DNA of 6,130 bases from Terriglobia bacterium (GTDB lineage: Bacteria > Acidobacteriota > Terriglobia > UBA7540): positions 1-6,130 of the forward strand of contig JASHTO010000739.1 in the NCBI GenBank assembly GCA_030040515.1, read 5' to 3'. Position numbers and translations under genes: made by a program. How positions within the stretch are numbered: position 1 is the stretch's first letter; every line of letters starts with the position of its first letter. Shown in pieces: positions 1 to 5,786 of the stretch. Under the pieces are notes generated by a model. It saw only the letters and a list, made by a program, of their open reading frames with translations. It made no database searches and was not told the DNA's origin.

Positions 1-14
1 AGCAAAATGACTTA

Positions 15-548
15 TTAATTCCTGCCAAGACCCACGGCGGGCCGGCAGTTGGAGCAGAATTCCGCATCCTTCAGATCGATGCGTTCGACGGCGTTTGACG
101 AACTCATGACGCATCGATAGTCCGAGCAGTGGCGCAGGCCGTAGGTGTGGCCCAATTCGTGGAGCGCCTCCTTCAGCAGGCGTTCGGCGAGCACGGCGGG
201 ATGGGGCGGCAGGCCGTAGAATTCCTGGCGCAAGCGATGGGTGGAGACTACGGCGCAGCCGTTTTCCAAATGCGCTTCGCCAAACACGAAGGTGAGGACG
301 GGAATGTAGAGGTCCAGCTCCGTCACCGCCAGCACCTTGGTGGCTTCGGGCGCGTGGCCATTGAGAAGTTTCTTCAGGATTTCAGTCGAGTGGTATTGCC
401 TTCGCGCGGGATTGAAAGCGAAATCGGCATTCAGCCCTGCGGATTCAATGCTGCAAGCGGCACGCAGGTGCTGCGCGAGACCTTCAGCGAGCGGCACCAG
501 CAGCGCCCGGTCGACTTTGCCAACCGGCAGCAGCGAGATGAGACTCAT
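15..548 (-). CDS. amzA: Archaemetzincin-type zinc metalloprotease
   Basis: This 177-residue protein is a probable cytoplasmic metallopeptidase of the archaemetzincin family, with no signal peptide or membrane helix. HELGHTYGLRHC at 130-141 supplies three zinc-binding histidines (H130, H134, H140) and the catalytic base E131. It is followed by the family's second zinc site: C141, C146, M148, C165 and C168. The pattern is C-x4-C-x-M-x16-C-x-x-C, one residue shorter between M and C than the x17 I know for the family. M148 also fits the Met-turn of metzincins. Its ATG lies inside the regulator's stop (ATGA, 4-bp overlap) with only a weak GAG upstream, so translational coupling is likely. The length is typical. 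The substrate is unknown. Placement behind a two-component system suggests turnover of a component of this operon or a shared stimulus, which is inference only. TAA at 15-17 ends the gene, and only 14 nt follow. Confidence 0.92.
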   Translation of the reverse strand: MSLISLLPVGKVDRALLVPLAEGLAQHLRAACSIESAGLNADFAFNPARRQYHSTEILKKLLNGHAPEATKVLAVTELDLYIPVLTFVFGEAHLENGCAVVSTHRLRQEFYGLPPHPAVLAERLLKEALHELGHTYGLRHCSDYRCVMSSSNAVERIDLKDAEFCSNCRPAVGLGRN

Positions 549-1900
549 TGCGCCACTCGGTCCGTTTTGCGGAATCCGTACTTTTTGATCTTGTTGTAGA
601 GCGTGACGCGGTCGATGCCCAGAGTTCTGGCGGCGCGCGTCTGGTTCCAGTCGCTCGCTTCCAGCACGCGCTGAATGTGGGCGCGCTCAACGTCTTCAAG
701 GGCCATGCCGGTTTTGGGCGCTTGCGGGGCCGAGAGTTGAAGAGGGAAATCGCCGGGCTGGATTTCCGGCTCATGCCCGATCACCATGGCGCGCTCGATG
801 GCGTTCTCAAGTTCGCGCACGTTGCCGGGCCAGGAATATTTCATCAGTAATTCCAGCGAGGCGGGGCTGATTCCCGTGAAACGCTTGTTCATCGCGCGCG
901 AGTATTTACGCAGGAAGTGATCGGCGAGCAGCGGAATGTCCTCCGGGCGCTCGCGCAGCGGCGGCAGGTCGATGCGGAAGACGTCCAGCCGGTAGTAGAG
1001 GTCGGGACGGAAGGTTCCCTGCTTCACCAGCGCTGCCAGGTCACGGTTCGTGGCGGCGATGGCGCGGAAATCGACTTTGATCGCCTGGTTGCCGCCCACG
1101 CGCGTGATCTCCTTTTCCTGAAGGACGCGCAGCAGGTCGGTTTGGGTCTTCAGGCTGATGTCGGCAATTTCATCCAGGAACACAGTGCCGCCCTCAGCCA
1201 CTTCAAACTTGCCCTTCTTGCGGTACTGCGCGCCGGTGAATGCGCCCTTCTCGTGGCCGAAGAGCTCGCTTTCCAGCAGCGTCTCCGTCAGCGCCCCGCA
1301 ATGGATCGTCACCAGGGGCATGAAGCGCCGTGGGCTGGAGTTGTGAATGGCCCGCGCCACCAGTTCCTTGCCCGTGCCGCTTTCGCCGAAGATGAGAACG
1401 CTGGTGTCATTCGGCGCCACCGTGTGGATACTTTCCAGCACGCGGCGCATGGATGTGCTGTTGCCGATCAGTTCCACGGCCTGAGCTTCCTCCAGGGTTT
1501 CGCGCAGGCGCAGGTTTTCCGCGCGCGTGCGGTGGTGGTCGAGGGCCTTCGCCACCAAGTGCGCAAGGTCGTCAGGATCGAACGGCTTCATGATGTAGTC
1601 GTAGGCGCCGTCCTTGAGCGCGCGCACTGCTGTATCTACAGCCGCGTAGCCGGTCATGATGATGACGATGAGGTTCGGGTCAACCTCGCGGAGCTTGCGA
1701 TGCAGTTCCAGACCGTCCATGCCCGGCATCTTGATGTCCAGAAGCGCCAGGTCCCAACGCTGGCGAGGAAGCTTGAGCAGAGCCTCGTGGGCACTGGATG
1801 CCGTGTCCACGTTGTAGCCTTCCTCTTCGAGCCATTTGCCCAAAGAGTCGCGCACCACACTTTCGTCGTCCACAATCAAGATACTGGCCTTCGTGTTCAT
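545..1900 (-). CDS. NtrC-family sigma-54-dependent response regulator
   Basis: This 451-residue transcription activator is the likely partner of the preceding kinase. The receiver domain (about 6-118) has the acidic pair D11/D12, phospho-acceptor D55, T83 and K105. The AAA+ domain (about 143-380) has Walker A GESGTGKE (172-179), the sigma-54 contact loop GAFTGA (219-224), Walker B VFLDE (240-244) and arginine-finger candidates R298 and R304 (RPDLYYR). A Fis-type helix-turn-helix fills about 408-443 (DWNQTRAARTLGIDRVTLYNKIKKYGF). All parts needed for phosphorylation, ATP hydrolysis and sigma-54 remodelling are present, and the length is normal for the class. AAGGA lies at the kinase stop codon, giving good spacing to ATG 1900-1898. 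The only good -24/-12 promoter match I found lies upstream of hybA in the same cluster, so autoregulation is plausible. The specific orthologue is not identified. Confidence 0.96.
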   Translation of the reverse strand: MNTKASILIVDDESVVRDSLGKWLEEEGYNVDTASSAHEALLKLPRQRWDLALLDIKMPGMDGLELHRKLREVDPNLIVIIMTGYAAVDTAVRALKDGAYDYIMKPFDPDDLAHLVAKALDHHRTRAENLRLRETLEEAQAVELIGNSTSMRRVLESIHTVAPNDTSVLIFGESGTGKELVARAIHNSSPRRFMPLVTIHCGALTETLLESELFGHEKGAFTGAQYRKKGKFEVAEGGTVFLDEIADISLKTQTDLLRVLQEKEITRVGGNQAIKVDFRAIAATNRDLAALVKQGTFRPDLYYRLDVFRIDLPPLRERPEDIPLLADHFLRKYSRAMNKRFTGISPASLELLMKYSWPGNVRELENAIERAMVIGHEPEIQPGDFPLQLSAPQAPKTGMALEDVERAHIQRVLEASDWNQTRAARTLGIDRVTLYNKIKKYGFRKTDRVAQ

Positions 1901-1911
1901 AAGCGATTTCC

Positions 1912-3537
1912 TTACGCCGCAGTGGCGATGGTCGCCGGTGGTTCCTCGGGTAGAATGACGGTGAAGGTGGTTCCTTTCTTCGGCGTGGAATGAACCTCAA
2001 TATTTCCGCCGTGTTGCTGCACGATGCCGAGCGCAATGGCCAGGCCCAAGCCCGTGCCTTTGCCTTCTTCCTTGGTGGTATAGAAAGGCTCGAAGATGTG
2101 CGGCATGACTTCCGGCGGAATTCCCGGCCCATCGTCGCCCACCACCACACGGCCCAGTCGATGTGTGGCGTCGAAGGAGCTCTCGACGTGCAGGCATCCG
2201 CCCAGGGGCATGGCTTCCACGGCATTCATCAGAATCGCCAAGAGCGCCTGCTGGACTTGTCCGGCGTCGCAGTAGAGAGGGGGAAGGGAATTCGCGAGTC
2301 CCTTCTGTAATGCAATTCCCTGAAGTGTCATCTGATGGCCCATCAGCAGCAGGCAGCGTTCAATGATGGCGTTCAGATCGTTCTTCTGAGGAGTGATGGG
2401 GGTCTGGCGTGCGAAGGTGAGCAGGTTTTTAACAATGCTACCGCAGCGCCGGCTTTCGGACTCGATGATCTGCAAATAATCTTTGGCTTCGCTGGCGCGT
2501 GTGCCACCGTTCCACTCTTTGTCCGCGAGACGCGCGATCAGCTTGCTATAAGTAAGAATTCCGGCCAGGGGGTTGTTGATTTCGTGGGCGACCACGGCGG
2601 CAAGCTTGCCGAGCGAGGCCATTTTTTCCGTTTGCGAGAGGATGCGATAAGCGCGATCGAGCTCCTCGGTCTTTTCCTCCACGCGCCGTTCGAGGGAATC
2701 GGTCCACTGGCGGTTTTCCTCCTGCGCTTTTTTCAGCTCGCGGGTCATGCGATTGAAGGAAGCGGCCAGGACGCTGATTTCGTCATTTCCCGATTCCGCG
2801 AGCTGATAATCCAGGTTGCCGGCGGCCACGGCGCGCGTACCCTCACGCAGACGTCGCACAGGACGATGGACGGTCAGCCAGATGAGCCACGTAGAAAACA
2901 GACTGACCGCCAGCAGCGAGGCCACACTGAAGATTGCCAGTCGCCGCCGATGTTGCGCCACGGCCTGATCCATGGCGGCGAGTGAGAGGTTGGTGTCCAG
3001 CACGCCGAGAATCTGATTTCCGGCGGCGTGCGCGTGGCAGGCAGCGTTCGAGCAGTCCGGCTCATTCTCAATGGGAAGGATCAAACCCAGCACGCGCGTG
3101 CCGTCGCGCGCGGTATAGATGCGCATGCGGTCGGGCCGGGCAAGCTTGACCAAGGGCCGGGCAAGCGGCTGAGCCTGGGCGTGGCAGGCGTAGCAGGCTT
3201 CCGCCTTTTTATCGACAAAGCGGCCGACTTCCTGGTTGTCGGTGGAGAAACTGATTTGTCCCTGCGGGTTGAAAATGCGAATCCGGCTGATGCCGTTTTC
3301 GTGTCCGATGGTGTTGATAATGTGAAAGACCTCTTCACGCTCGTTGCGCAGCATGGAATAGCGAATGCTGCGGCGAATGACGTCGTTGATGCGGTCGGCG
3401 CTTTGGAAGATGATTTCCTGCTGCGACTGCCGCCAGAGGCGCAGGTTCCAATAGCCGTAAAGACTCAGCAGCAGCACCGCGCCGCCCACCGCGCAGGCCG
3501 TCAGCTTGATCGCCAGGCTATGAGTCAGCTTGGGCAT
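1912..3537 (-). CDS. Membrane sensor histidine kinase with two c-type heme motifs
   Basis: This 541-residue kinase is inferred to sense redox state or a small ligand outside the membrane and phosphorylate the response regulator encoded 11 nt downstream. Order: TM1 (about 8-29); extracytoplasmic sensor (about 30-199) with CYACH at 115-119 (CXXCH) and CSNAACH at 162-168 (CX4CH); TM2 (about 201-223); HAMP (about 224-277); coiled-coil linker; HisKA with H318 in HEINNP; HATPase_c with N-box N438, G1 DDGPGIP at 468-474, F-box IFEPFYTTK at 481-489 and G2 GKGTGLGL at 492-499. All catalytic boxes are intact. The two heme motifs suggest covalent c-type heme in the periplasm, which would need the cytochrome c maturation system. 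The CX4CH spacing is unusual but known from tetraheme cytochromes c3. A 55-nt gap after hybB with no clear promoter suggests co-transcription. The stop TAA overlaps the next gene's AAGGA. The kinase class is certain; heme attachment is inferred. Confidence 0.93.
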   Translation of the reverse strand: MPKLTHSLAIKLTACAVGGAVLLLSLYGYWNLRLWRQSQQEIIFQSADRINDVIRRSIRYSMLRNEREEVFHIINTIGHENGISRIRIFNPQGQISFSTDNQEVGRFVDKKAEACYACHAQAQPLARPLVKLARPDRMRIYTARDGTRVLGLILPIENEPDCSNAACHAHAAGNQILGVLDTNLSLAAMDQAVAQHRRRLAIFSVASLLAVSLFSTWLIWLTVHRPVRRLREGTRAVAAGNLDYQLAESGNDEISVLAASFNRMTRELKKAQEENRQWTDSLERRVEEKTEELDRAYRILSQTEKMASLGKLAAVVAHEINNPLAGILTYSKLIARLADKEWNGGTRASEAKDYLQIIESESRRCGSIVKNLLTFARQTPITPQKNDLNAIIERCLLLMGHQMTLQGIALQKGLANSLPPLYCDAGQVQQALLAILMNAVEAMPLGGCLHVESSFDATHRLGRVVVGDDGPGIPPEVMPHIFEPFYTTKEEGKGTGLGLAIALGIVQQHGGNIEVHSTPKKGTTFTVILPEEPPATIATAA

Positions 3538-3544
3538 CTGTAAT

Positions 3545-3548
3545 CCTC
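3545..3548 (-). promoter_or_regulatory. Ribosome binding site deciding the sensor kinase start
   Basis: On the minus strand GAGG sits 7 nt before the ATG at 3537-3535. This start places the first transmembrane helix about eight residues from the N-terminus. The in-frame upstream ATGs at 3606 and 3591 overlap or abut the hybB stop, lack a comparable Shine-Dalgarno sequence, and would add only a charged extension. Confidence 0.6.
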
Positions 3549-3592
3549 GGTTCCGGCGCCAAGTCTCTTCTCGAAACCCGCGCGCTTTCATC

Positions 3593-4753
3593 CTAGGTAG
3601 CGGCACGGGTTGGAATTTTCTCCGGTGCGGGCGCGGCCCTTACGGGTTCCATCACGTTGAGATAACGCACCGCCAGGCTGAAGAGCAGGAACCCCACGCC
3701 CACAATGGAAAGGGTCACGGCCACCTCCGTCCACCGCGGGAAGTAGTGTGCACCGGAAGCAGCCACCAGTCCGGTGATGGAGACATTCAGGCGGTTCAGA
3801 AGAAAGCCCGTGATGACCAGTACGGCGGCGCCGAACAGGCTCTCGCGGTCCTCGCGAATTCTGCGGAAGAGAAGCATGGGTAGGGGAATCAGCAGTCCCA
3901 GAGTGATTTCCAGGACGAACAGAACCGTTTCCGCGGAAGGTTCGCGAAGATGCACGAGCGCACCGCGGCTCCAAAGGTCCTCAAATCTCAACAAGCCATA
4001 AAACGCCAGCACCACGGCCATGGCGCGGCCCAGCACCTCCAGCAAGGGCATTTCAATCTCCTGACTAAAGGCGCGCGAGCTCAAATTGGATTCGAAAATC
4101 ACCATTGCCATCCCCACTCCCACCGCAGAAATGAAAAAGAACAAAGGCAGGAGCGGCGAGTACCAATAGGGGTGCAGCTTCTCCGGCACGATCAGGAAGA
4201 GGCTGCCCAGAGATGACTGGTGCAAGGTGGAAAGCAATACTCCCGTGATAACCAGGGGAATCGTGCTGGCCTTGATCACCCGCAGCGGGGTGCGCAGGTG
4301 AAAGCGTTCGAAGACGGCGGGGGAAAATTCCAGTGCCAGCACCGTCAGGTAGAGCATCACGCACCACGCTACTTCAAACATCACGGAGTGCGGATTCCAC
4401 ATCACGAGGGGGTGCCAAATGTTGTAGGGCTTGCCCAGATCGTAGAGCAGCGCCACGGCCACCAGCGCATATCCCAGGAAGGCGGTCAGGATCGAGGGGC
4501 GCAGGATGGGGTGGAATCGCTCGATATGAAAGACGTAGACAATCGCCGCCAGGGTGAATCCGCCGGCCGCCAATCCCACACCGCAGAGGACGTCAAAGCC
4601 AATCCACAGCCCCCAGGGAAACTGGTCCGAGAGGTTTGTAGCCGCACCGAGCCCCTTCGTGAAGCGCAGCACCGTGGAATAAAAACCCGCCGCCAGAATC
4701 AGCACCAGCACTGCCCGCCAGAACGTGAGTTTAGGAAGTTTTGAAAAGTTCAT
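3593..4753 (-). CDS. hybB: HybB/NrfD-family integral membrane subunit
   Basis: This 386-residue polytopic membrane protein belongs to the NrfD/PsrC/HybB superfamily, whose members exchange electrons with the quinone pool. I count about ten hydrophobic helices, near residues 12-30, 50-75, 87-107, 122-142, 161-178, 199-220, 235-255, 275-295, 305-323 and 344-365. HybB-like stretches include FPWGLWIGFDVLCGVGLAAGGF (44-65), DLGKPYNIWHPLVMWNPHS (105-123), LHQSSLGSLF (177-186) and RLNVSITG (321-328). The length is close to E. coli HybB. GGAG lies 8 nt before the ATG, inside the end of hybA, and the genes are 4 nt apart, so the two products are very likely partners. HybB binds no heme itself. In known complexes it works with an FeS subunit and a catalytic NiFe hydrogenase, and no hydrogenase gene is in this window. 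The HybB subfamily is assigned from memory of the motifs. Membership of the wider NrfD family is the safer call. Confidence 0.9.
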   Translation of the reverse strand: MNFSKLPKLTFWRAVLVLILAAGFYSTVLRFTKGLGAATNLSDQFPWGLWIGFDVLCGVGLAAGGFTLAAIVYVFHIERFHPILRPSILTAFLGYALVAVALLYDLGKPYNIWHPLVMWNPHSVMFEVAWCVMLYLTVLALEFSPAVFERFHLRTPLRVIKASTIPLVITGVLLSTLHQSSLGSLFLIVPEKLHPYWYSPLLPLFFFISAVGVGMAMVIFESNLSSRAFSQEIEMPLLEVLGRAMAVVLAFYGLLRFEDLWSRGALVHLREPSAETVLFVLEITLGLLIPLPMLLFRRIREDRESLFGAAVLVITGFLLNRLNVSITGLVAASGAHYFPRWTEVAVTLSIVGVGFLLFSLAVRYLNVMEPVRAAPAPEKIPTRAAT

Positions 4754-4757
4754 TGAT

Positions 4758-5573
4758 TTACTCCGTTTTGCTTTCCGTTTTCGCCACCTCTTCCCGCCGA
4801 TTGGTAATCCACCAGATTCCGCCGAGCAACAATGCGCCGAGGGGTACCAAAGTGGGAATCTCTGAAAGCACGCGGTAGGTCAGTAACGGCATCGGCTCGT
4901 TCGGGAGATTCGACGGCAAGCCGAGTTGTTCGAACGGAACCGCAGAGAGGTAGAGAACACACGTGCCTCCCACCTCCTCCTTGCCGTAAACGCGGTGGAA
5001 ATATTTTGTGGGTTCATCGTGGATCCGCTTTTCGGCCTCTTTCAGCAGATCGTCGCGTTCGCCGAAGATGCCGGCCTGCACCGGGCAAACCAACGTGCAG
5101 GCGGGCTCGCGACCCTTTGCCTGTCGAGGCGTGCACATGGTGCACTTCTTCACCTTGGGTAACAGGGCATTCCACTCATAGCGCGGGATGCTGAATGGAC
5201 ATGCCATCATGCAATACCAGCAGCCCATGCATTTGTCAGGATCGTAAGCCACCGGCCCCGCCGTGGTCTTCTTAAGTGCCCCCACCGGGCAAACGGACGC
5301 GCAGGTGGGTTGCTGGCAATGCATGCAGAATCGTCGGACGAAGACGTTGCCGTGGGTCTGGACGACACTTAGCATATCCGCGGACAGCTTGCCCCCTACC
5401 TCTCCATGACTTTGAGCGAAGGCAACCAGATCGTCATCGCTCAAAAGCTTCGTGGGCAGGTCGCGGGCAGCGCTTGGGTCATCAAGGGGAAGATGGTTTA
5501 CAACCTTGCAGGCGGTAGCGCAGGCTCCGCAACCGATGCAGCGGGTGGTGTCAACAAGAATTGCTTTGCTCAT
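4758..5573 (-). CDS. hybA: HybA-like 4Fe-4S ferredoxin-type subunit with C-terminal membrane anchor
   Basis: This 271-residue electron-transfer subunit probably passes electrons between a catalytic partner and the HybB-type protein encoded next. It has sixteen cysteines in four groups, enough for four [4Fe-4S] clusters: C12-C15-C18-C22, C83-C86-C91-C95, C115-C118-C121-C125 and C144-C147-C159-C163. Residues 202-220 (GGTCVLYLSAVPFEQLGLP) carry a stretch I associate with HybA. A single transmembrane helix at about 239-257 (VPLGALLLGGIWW) is followed by a charged tail, as expected for HybA. The start at 5573 is chosen for its ribosome binding site and because cluster I begins at residue 12, as usual in this family. 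Oddly, neither this start nor the longer frame to 5720 shows a twin-arginine signal, which E. coli HybA has. The stop lies 4 nt before hybB. Alternative: an FeS subunit of another NrfD-type complex (DmsB/PsrB/NrfC relatives), though the C-terminal anchor favours HybA. Confidence 0.88.
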   Translation of the reverse strand: MSKAILVDTTRCIGCGACATACKVVNHLPLDDPSAARDLPTKLLSDDDLVAFAQSHGEVGGKLSADMLSVVQTHGNVFVRRFCMHCQQPTCASVCPVGALKKTTAGPVAYDPDKCMGCWYCMMACPFSIPRYEWNALLPKVKKCTMCTPRQAKGREPACTLVCPVQAGIFGERDDLLKEAEKRIHDEPTKYFHRVYGKEEVGGTCVLYLSAVPFEQLGLPSNLPNEPMPLLTYRVLSEIPTLVPLGALLLGGIWWITNRREEVAKTESKTE

Positions 5574-5581
5574 ATTCCTGA

Positions 5582-5586
5582 CCTTT
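5582..5586 (-). promoter_or_regulatory. Ribosome binding site deciding the hybA start
   Basis: On the minus strand AAAGG lies 8 nt before the ATG at 5573-5571. It favours this start over the in-frame upstream ATG at 5720. The upstream ATG would place the coding sequence across the promoter signals and add a 49-residue N-terminus with no recognisable signal or domain. Confidence 0.6.
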
Positions 5587-5645
5587 CCATCGAACGGCGT
5601 GTTGGACTTCTTGTCATTGAGAAAATCCAACGCATCAAATCGAAG

Positions 5646-5662
5646 AGCACGCCATTTGCCAA
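5646..5662 (-). promoter_or_regulatory. Sigma-54 (-24/-12) promoter upstream of hybA
   Basis: Read on the minus strand, the element is TTGGCAAATGGCGTGCT. Against the sigma-54 consensus YTGGCACGrNNNTTGCW it keeps TTGGCA at -24 and TGCT at -12. The invariant GG and GC are separated by exactly the required 10 nt (GG at 5660-5659, GC at 5648-5647). The predicted transcript start is near 5635, giving a leader of about 62 nt to the hybA ATG. The same operon encodes an NtrC-family activator, the class that sigma-54 promoters require, which strengthens the call. It was found by eye, without a scoring matrix. Confidence 0.68.
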
Positions 5663-5698
5663 GATATTGAACAAATGGTGCCGAAAAAGGTCCATTTG
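5652..5698. repeat. Three CCATTTG heptamers, alternating orientation, 20-bp period
   Basis: CCATTTG occurs at 5652-5658 and 5692-5698, and its reverse complement CAAATGG at 5672-5678. The three start positions are exactly 20 bp apart, so all copies face nearly the same side of the helix (about two turns). Each neighbouring pair forms an inverted repeat with a 13-bp spacer. The promoter-proximal copy lies inside the predicted -24 region of the sigma-54 promoter. This layout is typical of an operator for a dimeric DNA-binding protein. I cannot tell which protein binds, nor whether it would repress or activate. Confidence 0.5.
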
Positions 5699-5719
5699 GT
5701 CTGAGATTCGTGGCGTGCA

Positions 5720-5733
5720 AGCCTCACGAGGCT
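5720..5733. promoter_or_regulatory. 14-bp dyad, candidate activator site (UAS)
   Basis: AGCCTC-AC-GAGGCT is a perfect 6-bp inverted repeat around a 2-nt centre. Its centre lies about 91 bp upstream of the transcript start predicted from the sigma-54 element at 5646-5662. That is the usual distance range for enhancer sites bound by NtrC-family dimers. It is a candidate site for the response regulator at 545-1900. As RNA it could form only a 5-bp stem with a 4-nt loop and no U-tract, so a terminator for the upstream gene is less likely. The assignment rests on symmetry and position only. Confidence 0.35.
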
Positions 5734-5786
5734 GAACATGTGGTGAAAGTCGCGCGATGCCCGGTGATTGGGACAAAGCGTCGGCA

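Noticed and set aside
917..1993. Long plus-strand open frame (358 codons) opposite the response regulator
   Set aside because: It lies antisense to an unambiguous regulator gene with all motifs intact. Its translation is rich in H, R, V and Q with no recognisable domain, as expected from the complement of GC-rich coding DNA.
2335..2985. Plus-strand open frame (216 codons) opposite the histidine kinase
   Set aside because: It is a shadow of the kinase and HAMP coding region. It has no domain pattern and no convincing ribosome binding site.
3538..3592. Possible separate promoter for the kinase in the 55-nt gap after hybB
   Set aside because: The nearest -24-like string (TTGGCGCC) has GA in place of GC at the -12 spacing, and I see no convincing -35/-10 pair. 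Co-transcription with hybB is simpler.
5670..5686. Second sigma-54-like match on the minus strand, CGGCACCATTTGTTC
   Set aside because: At the correct 10-nt spacing the essential GC is TC, and the T before GG is C. The element at 5646-5662 keeps both invariant dinucleotides.
5574..5720. Upstream in-frame extension of hybA (49 codons)
   Set aside because: It would cover the sigma-54 element and heptamers, has no domain or signal, and the ATG at 5573 has a better ribosome binding site.
5720..5733. Rho-independent terminator for the GcvH-like gene
   Set aside because: The stem would be only 5 bp with a 4-nt loop, and it is followed by TGCACG with no U-run.
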